Made by a program: the position numbers and the translations under genes
The notes under the pieces: model-generated
Seen by the model: the letters and a program-made list of their open reading frames with translations, nothing else
What the model was told of the DNA's origin: nothing
Databases searched by the model: none
Source of the DNA: Aquarana catesbeiana
Lineage: Eukaryota; Chordata; Amphibia; Anura; Ranidae
Reading direction: 5' to 3'
Length of the DNA: 64,000 nt
Assembly (NCBI RefSeq): GCF_042186555.1
Contig: NC_133326.1
Coordinates: 594,053,790-594,117,789 of the forward strand
Part shown: positions 42,842 to 52,702 of the stretch, piece by piece
How positions within the stretch are numbered: the first letter of the stretch is position 1
How the letters are laid out: each line of letters begins with the position of its first letter

Positions 42842-44212
42842 GTCACACGGTCTGTGTCTTTAATTTAATGGTAAGGACCCAAGGTTGACGAATCCTTTAG
42901 TCAAGTCTTTGCGGAATATTGTTCAGGCAACAATTTGGTTATCTTGAGATCCAATAAAGATATACTGTTAAAAAAAAAAGCTGTAGCATACAATAAGCCT
43001 AGAGAAAAGATGGAACAGTTTGGCTAAAAGAATCTTCAGCAAAGTGATACAGTATTTAGTGTTGAGCACCCCTGACACAGAAACGAAATCAATGACACCT
43101 CTTGAGGGCAGATCTTCCAAGCGCTGAACACACAGGTAAGTGTGCCTCTTTCTGTAGCAAGTTCAAAGCAGGATGAACCTTCGGATAAATTGATAGAATG
43201 ACTGAAGGCTGTGAGAAGAAAAGCAGATTTAAAAGTATAAATCAAACTTGGCACTCATAAGCTCAGCTCTAAAGATTCACCAAAGAAATCAATATCAACT
43301 CAAGAAACCCATGTTTTATTAATGCCTATGGGTGTCAGGATGCCTTAGCCTGCCTGTTGCTGGATTTGTTCTTTTTAATGGGAATTTCCGGCGGAAGAAA
43401 AAAATAAAACAATGCATTTTTTTTATTGACAAAATAGCTACTTTAGGGCTATTTCTATTTTTCGGCTTTGTGTAGAAAGCATTGAGGTGTTTTCCAAGGA
43501 TTTTGCTCAGTAAAAGGAACTGTTACAGAATGCAGTACATGATGATACAGCTAGAAACACAAAGCATAGATCAACAGGGATCACAGGCTAAGCATGGGTG
43601 CTCAACATTTGGCCCTCCAGCTGTTTTGGAACTACAAGTCCCATCACGCTTTAGCCTTTGTGAGCCATACATGTAACTGTCAGCCTTACAATGCCTCATG
43701 GGACTTGTAGTTCCACAACAGCTGGAGGGTCACCAGTTAAGGACCCATGATCTAAGGTGTACCTACAGCCATAGCAGGGCATGCCATGGTTGATGTGTAT
43801 CTCTTGCTTACTCTTGCTTATGATTTATAAGCTTTTTCTGTAGCTTTGTAGTTTGCACTGCTGTTCTAGGGTTTTGGTTTTAATCCCTGCAAGAATTCTG
43901 ACACAACTTCTATTAATCCTATTAGTGTTCCATACTTACAGTAGCTGTCACTTCTTCAGCTATAGGCCAAATGGTTGGAAGAAGTAACTATATTGCAGTT
44001 ACTAGAATAAGAGCTCTTTTAGACTTATGGTTCAAGCAAATTGCATTGCACTGCAACAGCCCCCCCCACCAAGTGCAATGCACTTTTTGATGGTGTAGCA
44101 TTTACTGAGTTAAAACAGGCCTTGAGGGGGTGACATATCCCCTACTTACTGCCTATCAAACATCTTTGAAAAGCAATCCAGCCCTGGTTCACATAGGTTT
44201 ACTGTCTGGATA
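42842..44212. other. no gene recognised; one MITE inside
   Basis: Continues the host-side flank. It contains a possible retroposed 3' end (CCAATAAAGATATACTG followed by an A run near 42970) and the foldback element at 43613-43729. No coding region supported. Confidence 0.45.
43613..43729. mobile_element. short foldback MITE
   Basis: CCCTCCAGCTGTTTTGGAAC and TACAAGTCCCAT on the left are mirrored by ATGGGACTTGTA and GTTCCACAACAGCTGGAGGG on the right. 117 bp, non-coding. A hAT-type origin is possible, but no target duplication is resolved. Confidence 0.75.
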
Positions 44213-44280
44213 TACAGTGACTATAAAAAGTCTACACATCCCTGTTAAAATGTCAGGTTTCTGTGATGTAAAAAAAAAAT

Positions 44281-44460
44281 AGGATTTTTAAAACAGCTTA
44301 CCTGTAAAATCCTTTTCTTGGAGTACATCATAGAACACAGAGCTTCAAGTAATTACTTGGTGGGTTATGGGCCTACCTTCAGGTGTTGACACTGGTAAAA
44401 CCAATACAGGAAGTTGACTCCCCTATATAACCCCTCCTCCTTCAAGGAGTCCTCAGTTTT
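44281..44460 (-). repeat. DIRS terminal inverted repeat, 3' side
   Basis: Complementary to 48870-49010 for at least 135 bp, including AAGTAATTACTTGGTGGG and CCCCTATATAACCCCTCC. The TATATAA word could serve as a promoter in the other copy. Confidence 0.85.
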
Positions 44461-44512
44461 TGTAGCCACGCAATATAAGCAATATACTCTCACCCCATAA
44501 AACAGAAGGGCG

Positions 44513-44640
44513 GGAGCTCTGTGTCCTATGATGTACTCCAAGAAAAGGATTTTACAGGTAAGCTGTTTTAAAAAGCCTATTTTCTTTATCGTACATCATA
44601 GGACACAGAGCCTCAAGTAATTACTTGGTGGGATGTCCCA
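44513..44640. repeat. DIRS internal complementary region
   Basis: The first half (to about 44580) is the complement of the left terminus from 44281. The second half (from about 44581, CTTTATCGTACATCATAGG) is the complement of the right terminus ending 49017. In DIRS replication models this region aligns the two cDNA ends for circle formation. Confidence 0.88.
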
Positions 44641-44699
44641 TAGCAATGCTACTTGAGGGGAGGGAGACATAACCCATAGGGCACCCCCAGACCTTGAGG

Positions 44700-44893
44700 A
44701 ATTATACTGCTGCTTGCAGCACACTGCGCCCAAAGGCGATATCCTCATTCCATTTTACATCTACTTGATAAAATTTTGTAAATGTATGCACTGAAGACCA
44801 AGTCGTGGCCTTGCAGATCTGAGACATGGAGGCCTGGTGACGCACTGCCCAAGAAACACCAACCGCTCTGGTAGAGTGCGCCTTAACTGGAAA
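44700..44893 (-). pseudogene. DIRS tyrosine recombinase, C-terminal catalytic part
   Basis: Minus-strand reading shows AHSTRAVGVSWA (the H-x-x-R box) and FTKFYQVD with the nucleophilic tyrosine, about 45 residues apart, as in DIRS recombinases. The box itself is intact here, although the rest of the ORF is not. Contrast with 59463-60317, where the tyrosine is replaced. Confidence 0.8.
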
Positions 44894-44929
44894 AAGGGGG
44901 AATCTTTCCCTTTAAATAATAAGTTCGAA

Positions 44930-45422
44930 TTATAACTTGCCAAATCCACTTAGCCACAGTGGATTTTGACTCTGCCTGTCCTTTTTTAGGACCCTAAAAA
45001 AGTGGTTTGAAGTATTTATATTTCGGACATTCTTTAGTAACCACCAATTGAGGCTTTGGGACACCCTTGGGGACAGCCGCATTGGCAAGTCCAAAGCTTG
45101 GATCGTTTTGTTCCAAGCAAATAGAATACTGTTTTTCAATGGAACTGGGCAAAGGGAACTGCTTCGAATGAAGCCACCATCCTTTCTAACAACCTCATGC
45201 AAAGGTGAATGGAGGGACCTCCTTTTGACCTGACCATCCGCACCAACTTTTATAGAGTGGTGTTTTTTTTTTTTTTTCTGGGAAAGAAGACCCTTTTTCT
45301 GGGCTGTATCTATGATCAGACCAAAATACTGCAGCCCTTTTTTTTAGCGATTTTAATGGAGACTTTACTAGGTTGAGAATGCAACCCAGACCTTTCCTGG
45401 TAACTGGTTGTAATGCGTACAC
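44930..45422 (-). pseudogene. DIRS RT/RNase H to recombinase remnant
   Basis: Broken minus-strand frames. The LSPRVSQSLNWWLLKNVRNI segment matches the place after the RT where DIRS elements have a WW-containing stretch before RNase H. Much of the YR N-terminus cannot be recognised; an internal deletion is likely. Confidence 0.5.
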
Positions 45423-45568
45423 CTTACTCCGAACAGTGATTGGTCTATTAGCAATAGATCATCTAGGTATGCCAAGACTGTTTAAGCCATGTGCCCTTGA
45501 CCTGGCTACAGGTGGGGCTAGCACCCTTGTGAACACTCGAGGTGCTGTAGCTAGCCCGAAGAGCAAGG

Positions 45569-45820
45569 CTATAAACTGAAATGCTGCTGTTCTACTTCGA
45601 ACCGCAGAAACCTTTGGTGAGCGGGAAATATATGGACATGCAGATATGCATCCCTGATGCCGATAGGTGCCAGAAGTTTTCCTCTTTGCAGGATAGAAAC
45701 TACTGACTTGATCGACTCCATAGAAAGGAGCGGATCTTCAGGAACTGATTTAGATACTTTTAGATCTAGAATGGATCTGTTAAATTTCTGCGTGGCTCCG
45801 TACATATACAGGAAACACAT
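45569..45820 (-). pseudogene. DIRS reverse transcriptase fragment
   Basis: 83-residue fragment with NRSILDLKVSKS, MESIKSVVSILQRG, and IGIRDAYLHVHIFPAHQRFLRF. The catalytic-site segment normally reads with an aspartate where IRD sits, and that position is kept. The same domain is better preserved in the other DIRS at 61741-62361. Interrupted on both sides by frameshifts. Confidence 0.8.
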
Positions 45821-45876
45821 GAAAAAGGCAGTGAAGGTTCCAAGAAACCTAAAACAAAACAGAACTATCAGCTGAC

Positions 45877-46203
45877 TCTACTAGAGGTAGCTTGAAAGAG
45901 GCACAAATCATCTCTGTAAGAGGTTTGTACCAGCAATTTCTTAGATTGCGAGGCTAAAAAAAAGTTCAACTCTAGTTGTCTCCTCTGCAGAGGAGTACTC
46001 GTTTTGCCTCTCTTCCCGATTACCTGAGGGTAATACTTCATCCTCTACTCGCTGTTCCTTTGATAAGGGATCTCAGGTGGGGGAGGGGGGTCTAACACAC
46101 TTCTCATCCTTGGATAGCGGAAGCGATTAAAGTCGCTAATTTTCCTTCTAGGCCCTGCAGGGCGGAGGAAAAACGCATCTTCAATCATGTATACAGGGGC
46201 TGA
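45877..46203 (-). repeat. DIRS gag segment, duplicated copy 1
   Basis: About three quarters identical to 47271-47611 over 330 bp, and encodes the related SAPVYMIEDAF peptide. Either an internal duplication within the element or a remnant of a second copy. An inserted short repeat starts just after it (about 46204-46430). Confidence 0.7.
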
Positions 46204-46429
46204 ATATTTTCTCCTCTTAGGCTCAGTTTCCACTATTGCAACCCCAAAGTTGTGTGATTTTACTGTGATCCTTTGCCGCCGAGAATATGTCGGGGCTCGA
46301 TTTTGATGTGACAGGAAACAATGCCTGTGTATTCTAGAGGTTTATGGACCTCAAGTCGCATCAAAGTGGTACCAAAGTAGTGCAGGGACTACCTTGAAGT
46401 CGCACAGATCTGAACAGTATTTCTTGGAA

Positions 46430-46740
46430 ATCATGCCCTAGAGTCTGACAGTGGAGGCCGTCACCGCTGCCTAGAGGCAGCTGCCCCTGCGCAGGAGAAG
46501 GAATCTGTTTAAGTGACTTGTCCAAGGTCACAAGGAGCCAACATGAGGATGAGGTCCCACGTCTTTCAGGAAGCCTCCCATGGCTATGCTGGCCATCAGA
46601 GTAGTTAACCTGTGAGGAGTGGCTCCTTCACTAGTGAACGCCGACATGTGGATCTAAACCCATGTCTGTCAGGAAGTCTCCCATGACTGCACTGGCCGTC
46701 AGAGTACTTAACTTGTGAGCTGTTGTGGCTTCACTTTAAA
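46430..46740. repeat. short tandem duplication inside DIRS
   Basis: A roughly 110-bp segment with TCAGGAAGCCTCCCATGGCT and CATCAGAGTAGTTAACCTG is repeated with changes at about 46670-46740 (TCAGGAAGTCTCCCATGACT). Confidence 0.65.
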
Positions 46741-47270
46741 TAAAAGGACATTTATACCTTCTACTGGACAAAAGAGCTTTACTGCTAGAAATCATTTGGA
46801 TGTATTTCACCAAACCTTCCCCAATGAAAAGGGAAACTAGTCAGACACCCCTTTTTTGCAAGATGCTTCGGCTGACTAACCCTTTTAACCACAGGTCCTA
46901 AGCATGTGTTTTAGCACAAGCGCAAGGCGAGACCCCTGGTGGATAGGGTCTTTTATGGCATCTATGGCGAAACATAACGCCATTGGTAGGAGGATTTTAA
47001 CAAAAAAATTCCAACTCCTTATCTGTTGGATGCTTAGGCAATTATGCATATTTATTGATGCTGGAAATCGCAGCGTCTACTGCTGGTATTTCCAACCTTT
47101 GTGAATTTTTCCTCCATGATAGAGAACTGAGAAACTCTTTGGAGGGAAAAAAATGCTTATCCATCCAGATGATCCCATTGAGCATAAATAAGCGCTGTAA
47201 AAGGTTTTTTTTTATTCTTTTATTTTTATTTTATTTTTTTTAAAACCACAGAAGGGACCTAGACTTTCAG

Positions 47271-47611
47271 CTTACTCTGTTAGGAGTAGTATAAAAAGTG
47301 AAATGAACCATCTATGTAAGAGTTTGTACCATCAATCTGTCAGATTGTGAGGTTGCATAAGGTTCATCAATTGTTGTTTCCTCCGCAGAGGAAAATTTGG
47401 CTTGTTTTTCCCCGTGATCACCTGAGTATAACACCTCACCCTGTGCCCACTGTTCCCTTGGAAAAAGGGGTTTGAGATGGGGGAGGGGGATCAAGCATGC
47501 TTCCTATCCTCTTGGATGAAGAATGCGATTAAAGCCGCTAATCTTCCTTCTAAGCCCAACAGGGCAGAGGAGAATGCATCTTCAGTCACATACACAGGGG
47601 CTGAAGTGTGA
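47271..47611 (-). repeat. DIRS gag segment, duplicated copy 2
   Basis: Partner of 45877-46203. This copy retains the open gag-like frame 47491-47775. Confidence 0.7.
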
Positions 47612-47775
47612 GAAGCAGTTGCACCACCAATTGCTTCCAATGACTCACCCTGGCTTGCCATGTCAGGTATCTCCGGAGAGGATGACAGTGTGGAGGCATG
47701 ACTGGAGTTCCCAGCGCCTGGGGGTGGAATCTTTGGTACTTTTGTGGTACACTGGAAATCAAATGTGCTAAGCAC
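47491..47775 (-). pseudogene. DIRS gag-like fragment
   Basis: 94-residue frame with SAPVYVTEDAFSSALLGLEGRLAALIAFF. The gag assignment rests on position at the 5' side of a DIRS and the duplicated relative at 46203-46045; no enzymatic motif. Short relative to a full gag. Confidence 0.5.
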
Positions 47776-48351
47776 AACAGCAGAGGCACTTTAACAAATT
47801 ATGGTATTTGCTGAACAATAGTTTTAGCAAAAGAAAACAATGTCACCATAAGGATCAGCCTTTGATGCTGAGTACCATAATATTTCCTGTGCTGGAAATG
47901 CCTGTTTACACACTTTTACATGCCCAGCGCTCCTGTGTCTTAGTGTGATAGACTTCTGTCTTCAGCATATGAACTGAGAGCGTCTGTGTTAAGCCTCAGG
48001 TGAGAACCTGATTACACATAAGTGTCAGCTGTTACCACACCTCTCCAGGAGGAGAGGGGAGGGGAGGGGGATTTTTATCAGCAGTGTTTGTTAAGCTCCT
48101 AGTTTTAAAGGAAGACTTCACTTTATACAAAAAAATGCAAATGGCTGGTTTTGTATGTTCATAAACTACTGCTGTAACCCCTTTAGATCCCTGAGAAGAG
48201 GAACACCATCTGTTCAATTAAGAACTCCCCTCTGGCTGCAGGGACCACACCTGCTGCTATAGCCAGACACAGAGCTGCTGAAAAAGCATTGTACTAGGTA
48301 AGTGTAATATACTCCCTCTAGAGGAGACATTTTAAGGCATACAGTTATACG

Positions 48352-48356
<5 letters not shown>

Positions 48357-48425
<69 letters not shown>
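48357..48425. repeat. (TA)n microsatellite
   Basis: About 33 uninterrupted TA repeats inside the DIRS 5' part, followed by TGTGTG. Confidence 0.97.
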
Positions 48426-48431
<6 letters not shown>

Positions 48432-48869
48432 ATTTTTTGGAGAAAAAGGCATAGGTGAACTTTTTACAGTTCCTAGGCTTCTCCCCTTACCTTATCCTCT
48501 CTGCAGGATACTGCTGATTTAACAGACAGATACAACTTTTACCCATTACGGCGGGCAGCGTAGTTAAACCTTCAAAGACTGGGGCCCTTTTTAATAGGGG
48601 TTCCGCTCCTTTGGACCTGTATAGCACCCCTCAGGAACAACCTTAGGTAAAATGAAAAACCAAAAAGAGTCCTGGTTCCTAGGGTCCAGCTCTCAAAGAG
48701 AAGCTTACAGGCAAAACCTCGTTCTTCAATGCTAGGCCCAGGTACCATCCTATGGCCTCAGTGGCGAGGATGGATCCGGTTGTGGAGGTTTTCTAAATCC
48801 AGCATGGAGCCCTCCCTGGAGCTCCTCAGGGCACATCTTCACTCGTGACCAACACCTTAGACACTGGCG

Positions 48870-49017
48870 AAAAAACTGAGGACTCCTGGAAAGAGGAGGG
48901 GTTATATAGGGGAGTCAACTTCCTGTATTGGTTATACCAGTGTCAACACCTGAAGGTAGGCCCATAACCCACCAAGTAATTACTTGACACTCTGTGTCCT
49001 ATGATGTACGATAAAGA
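48870..49017 (-). repeat. DIRS terminal inverted repeat, 5' side
   Basis: Complement of 44310-44460, ending ATGATGTACGATAAAGAA. Contains GGGGTTATATAGGGG, a possible TATA element. Confidence 0.85.
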
Positions 49018-49227
49018 AATGAGACAGACAAAGATGAATAATTTCAGAACTTTTGCACCTTTAATGTGACCTATAAACCGAACAACTCAGTTGAACAACA
49101 AACTGAAATCTTTTAGGTGGAGGGAAGTAAAAATAAATATGTTGTATAAGTTCGCACACCCTTAAACTAATACTTTGTTGAAGCACCTTTTGATTTCATT
49201 ACATCACTCAGTCTTTTTGGGTATAAG

Positions 49228-49744
49228 CAGTGTCGGTCCATCCATTGGGGGCGCACGGGCACATCCGGCCCCCTAATCTACATTCGGGGCACCGTATGCA
49301 TGGATTCCAATGGGAGGGGTGTTTTTCTTTAATCACGTGATTAGAGCCAGAGGCTCTAATAGGCTACAAAAAGTGTGGGCTGTGCCCCGAGCCCACCCAG
49401 TTGTGTGACAATAGCAAATGAATATTTGCTATTCTCACATTGATCTTCCTCCTGGCCAATCAGGAAGCTGGTCGTGAGACCCATCACCCGATTGGCTGAA
49501 AGGACAGGCGATCCTATCGTTGGATGCCTAGGAAGAGGAGGGAGGAGATGCATGGCGGAAGCCACCGTGATGCAGACGAGGAGACACCCGCCGTCGCATG
49601 TCGCAGCACTGCCTGCCTGGAACCTAGATGGGGTAAGTGCTGGATGGTCGACCGACCGTGAGACCCCCGAGGGGGTGCCACTGGCCGACCAGGGGAGTGG
49701 TTGTTTGCCCCCCCCTTCCAAAAAAAACCCACCAGCCACCACTG
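49228..49744. mobile_element. hAT-type MITE, 8-bp target duplication
   Basis: 517 bp with ends CAGTGTCGG and (reverse) CAGTGGTGG, flanked by GGTATAAG (49220-49227) and GGTATGAG (49745-49752), 7 of 8 identical. It splits the Tc1 transposase remnant. Open frames of 120-166 residues across it have no domain. Confidence 0.85.
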
Positions 49745-49905
49745 GGTATGAGTCTATCAGCATGGGACATCTTGACTTGGCAATATTTGCCCACACTTCT
49801 TTGCAAAACCACTCCAAATCTGTCAGATTGCGAGGACATTTCCTGTGCACAGCCCTCTTCAGATCACCTCACAATCGGATTCAGGTCTGGGCTCTTGCTG
49901 GGCCA
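49356..49905 (-). pseudogene. Tc1-like transposase, C-terminal remnant
   Basis: On the minus strand, WPSKSPDLNPI then MHRKCPRNLTDLEWFCKEVWANIAKSRCPMLIDSYP, the end of a Tc1 transposase after the catalytic E box. The glutamate itself is lost at a small deletion (PIVR). At 49744 the frame enters the hAT MITE, so only about 49745-49905 is transposase. Confidence 0.8.
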
Positions 49906-49920
49906 TTTCAAAACTTTATT

Positions 49921-50064
49921 CTACTTCTGGTGCTTGATGATGACTGTCTTCACTGTGTTCCATGGTATATCTAATGCCTTGGAAACTCTTTTGTACCCTT
50001 CTACTGACTGATACCTTTTAACAATGAGATCCCTTTTATGGTTTGGAAGCTCTCTGCGGACCAT
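49921..50064 (-). pseudogene. Tc1-like transposase, N-terminal HTH remnant
   Basis: 47 codons from an ATG at 50064: RRELPNHKRDLIVKRYQS, then YKRVSKALDIPWNTVKTVI, the first helix-turn-helix of a Tc1 transposase, ending at a stop. The middle third of the protein is deleted, so this is a non-autonomous derivative. Confidence 0.8.
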
Positions 50065-50426
50065 GGCTTTTGCTGTAGGATGCGACTAAGAAAATGTCAG
50101 GAAAGACCTACTAGAACAGCTGAACTTTATTTAGGGTTATTCAAAGGCACTTTAAATGATTGCAGGTGTGTACTGAATCCTATTTAACATGGTTATGAAT
50201 GTGGTTGCTTAATTGTGAACACAGCTACATCCCCAGTTATAAGAGCGTGTGCAGACTTATGCAACCACATTATTTTAGTTTTTTATTTTTACTTCCCTTC
50301 ACCTAAAATATTTCAGTTTGTTTTTCAATTGAGTTGTACAGTTTATATGTCACGTTAAAGGTGGAAAAAGTTCTGAAATGTATTTTTGTCTGATTTTTTT
50401 ACATCACAGAAACCTGACTTTTTTTA

Positions 50427-50885
50427 AATAACAAACATATCAGACTTACCTCCACTGTGCAGTTCGTTTTGCACAGAGTGGCCCTAATCCTCATCTTCTG
50501 GAGCCCCCCAACGGCGCTCGCGACTCCTCCCCGCATCGGGAAGCCCTCTAGAAGAAGCACTCTCCCAAGGGTTACCATGCGGGTGCACTCCTGAGTCCAG
50601 CATTTGCGTCCATAGACACAGAATGGCGGACTCGGCCCCGCCCCCCGGCTCCCCCATCATTGGATTTGATTGACAGCAGTGGGAGCCAATGGCTGCGCTG
50701 CTATCAATCTATCCAATCAAGAGCCATGACCCTGGCCAGAGAGGGTGTGCACGCCTCCAGCGTGGGAACGAACAGGCTCAGGTGAGTAAAATAGGAGGGG
50801 CTGGTTAGTGACAGAAGTTTTTTCACCTTAATGCATAGGATGCATTAAGGTGAAAAAACACAAGGGTTTACAACCCCTTTAAGTC
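50427..50885. repeat. dispersed 450-bp repeat family, copy 5
   Basis: ACTTACCTCCACTGTGCAG at left, GGATTTGATTGACAGCAG, GAGCCAATGG, AACAGGCTCAGGTGAGTAAA, then the palindrome CACCTTAATGCATAGGATGC and its complement, ending TTTACAACCCCTTTAAG. Most complete copy. Confidence 0.8.
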
Positions 50886-51620
50886 TGTTACATAGTTACA
50901 TAATTGGTAAGGTTGGAAAAAGACACAATCTCTCCAGTCCAACCTGTGTGCATAACAAAGTGTAGCGCTAAAGAGTTAAATATAAATAAAAATAAAAATA
51001 GTGATTTAAGAAAATCTCTAATATTTTTTAAATGTCCATCATGTATAATAGTGAATCACAGTCCATCATTGGTTGAAGCCATCATGGTCACCATGTGCAT
51101 AAGAATGGATAATGTGAAAATACCGCCACCGGAGTGAATGGAGGCCTACCAGAAAGTTTGAACCCAAAACAGCATACGCTCTATGGGTCAAACCAGCTTG
51201 TATTGCCCACCAGCAATAAGGAGAAAGCCTTGGTAACCAGGAAGGGATAAGGTCCTAGGAGCCTTCACGAGAGTGTCATATGTATATGAATGGAGAAATG
51301 TGAAGATACCACCACTAGAGTGAATGGAGGCTTACCAGAAAGTTTGAACCCAAAACAGCATACTCTCTATGGGTCAAACCAGCTTGTATTGCCCACCGGC
51401 AATAGAGGGAAAGCCTTGGTAGCCAGCAAGGGATGAGGTCCTAGGAGCCTTCACGGAAGTGTCTTCTCCATAAGGTTGGTTATACATCCAAGGACATGGC
51501 CCATAAAGGATAAAAAAGGGGCCACATAGTGTAATTCCGTAAATAAGGTAAACTTTTTAATAAAAGAAAAACACTTACATTTGAGTAGTTAAAAAAGCGA
51601 TTGTGTGTAAAATAATGGCG

Positions 51621-51683
51621 GCAGTGGAGTCCTCCCAACGCGTTTCATCTTACAAGACTTTGTCTGGGGTACCCATCCACTGC
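51621..51683 (-). ncRNA. hammerhead-like module, left arm (decayed)
   Basis: Mirror copy of 51770-51832. The 8-bp stem I is intact (GCAGTGGA/TCCACTGC), but CpG-to-TpG changes hit the core: CAGACAA, AGATGAAAC, and GCGTTGG in place of GCGTCGG. Confidence 0.45.
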
Positions 51684-51769
51684 AGCCAAGTTCCTTAATA
51701 AAGGCACTGTGACCCCTATGATGAGAATCCAGCTGAATAGTCACAGTGCCTTTATAAAGGAGCTTGGCT

Positions 51770-51832
51770 GCAGTGGATGGGTACCCCAGACGAAGTCTTG
51801 TAAGACGAAACGCGTCGGAAGGACTCCACTGC
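51770..51832 (+). ncRNA. hammerhead-like module, right arm
   Basis: Stem I GCAGTGGA (51770-51777) with TCCACTGC (51825-51832), with internal-loop bases on both strands. Core box CAGACGA (51787-51793, U4 altered); stem II GTCTT/AAGAC (51795-51806); GAAA (51807-51810); CGCGTC (51811-51816). All parts are in hammerhead order, with GTC at the expected cleavage position. Best-preserved example in the window. Confidence 0.6.
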
Positions 51833-52702
51833 CGCCATTATTTTACACACAAGCGCTTTTTTAACTACTCTATTGTAAATGTTTTTCTTTTATTAAAAAG
51901 TTTACCTTGTTTACGGAATTACACTATGTGGCCCCTTTTTTATCCTTTATGGGCCATGTCCTTGGATGTATAACCACCCTTATGGAGAAGAGACTTCCGT
52001 GAAGGCTCCTAGGACCTCATCCCTTGCTGGCTACCAAGGCTTTCCCTCTATTGCCGGTGGGCAATACAAGCTGGTTTGACCCAGAGAGCGTATGCTGTTT
52101 TGGGTTCAAACTTTCTGGTAAGCCTCCATTCACTCTGGTGGTGGTATCTTCATATTTCTCCATTCATTTACATATGACACTCTCGTGAAGGCTCCTAGGA
52201 CCTTATCCCTGGCCGGTTACCGAGGCTTTTCCCTTATTGCTGGTGGGCAATACAAGCTGGTTTGACCCATAGAGCGTATGCTGTTTTGGGTTCAAACTTT
52301 CCGGTAGGCCTCCATTCACTCCGGTGGCGGTATTTTCACATTTTTCCATTCTTATGCACATGGTGACCATGATGGCTTCATGCAATGATGGACTGTGATT
52401 CACTATTATACATGGTGGACATTTAAAAAATATTAGAGATTTTCTTAAATCACTATTTTTATTTCTATTTTTATTTCTATTTAACTCTTTAGCGCTACAC
52501 TTTATTACACTTGTCGTTTATAGCAAAATTTCTATTTGTTGTGTTAGCTGCTTACATTACTGAGTAAGCGCAAAGTTATCTTTGCTTTTTTGCAACCTGT
52601 GTCCGTGCATTTATGTTAATATTACATATACTCCTGTATGTTGTGGTCGTTTAGGTGCCTGTCTAATAGTTTTTTGAAATTACCGATACTCCATGCTGTA
52701 AC

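Larger units (their letters stand above)
44281..49017 (-). mobile_element. degenerate DIRS-like (tyrosine recombinase) retroelement
   Basis: 4.7 kb on the minus strand, inserted in the Tc1-like repeat without a target duplication, as expected for DIRS. Inverted terminal repeats (44281-44460 and about 48870-49017) and an internal complementary region (44513-44640) that matches both outer ends are the DIRS hallmark. Coding remnants in order on the minus strand: gag-like (47775-47491), a second related gag segment (46203-45877), RT (45820-45569), and tyrosine recombinase C-terminus (about 44890-44700). All are frame-broken. Confidence 0.85.
44215..50427 (-). mobile_element. dead Tc1-like transposon, opened by DIRS and hAT insertions
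   Basis: Left end CAGTGACTATAAAAAGTC after a TA (44213-44214). The left terminal repeat (to about 44277, resuming at 49018-49140) is complementary to about 50265-50427 (ACATCACAGAAACCTGAC, ACCTAAAATATTTCAG). On the minus strand it keeps two transposase fragments (50064-49921 and about 49905-49356), with the catalytic middle deleted. The right end is replaced by the 450-bp family copy at 50427. Two later insertions interrupt it: 44281-49017 and 49228-49744. Confidence 0.85.
50950..52592. mobile_element. long inverted-repeat element with two hammerhead-like modules
   Basis: 1,643 bp between CAACCTGTGT (50940-50949) and CAACCTGTGT (52593-52602). Arms of about 760 bp (AGTGTAGCGCTAAAGAG near 50957 against CTCTTTAGCGCTACACT near 52490) meet at about 51725. 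Each arm has a roughly 180-bp subrepeat twice (GAAAGTTTGAACCCAAAACA). One-sided tail 52505-52592 after the right arm. No protein. The palindrome-plus-tail, 10-bp duplication, AGCGCT near the ends, and GAAACGCGTC module match features of the PLE terminal units. Confidence 0.8.
50886..52700 (+). repeat. older dispersed repeat split by the 50950-52592 element
   Basis: ACATAGTTACATAATTGG and GACACAATCTCTCCAGTCC up to 50949 continue after 52602 as CCGTGCATTTATGTTAATATTAC and TGTATGTTGTGGTCG. The two halves join cleanly across the 10-bp target duplication. The repeat class is not identified; it looks SINE- or LINE-fragment-like. Confidence 0.6.

Noticed and set aside
49474..49974. 166-residue plus-strand frame
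   Set aside because: Crosses the boundary of the hAT MITE into the antisense of the Tc1 remnant, so it cannot be a single gene.
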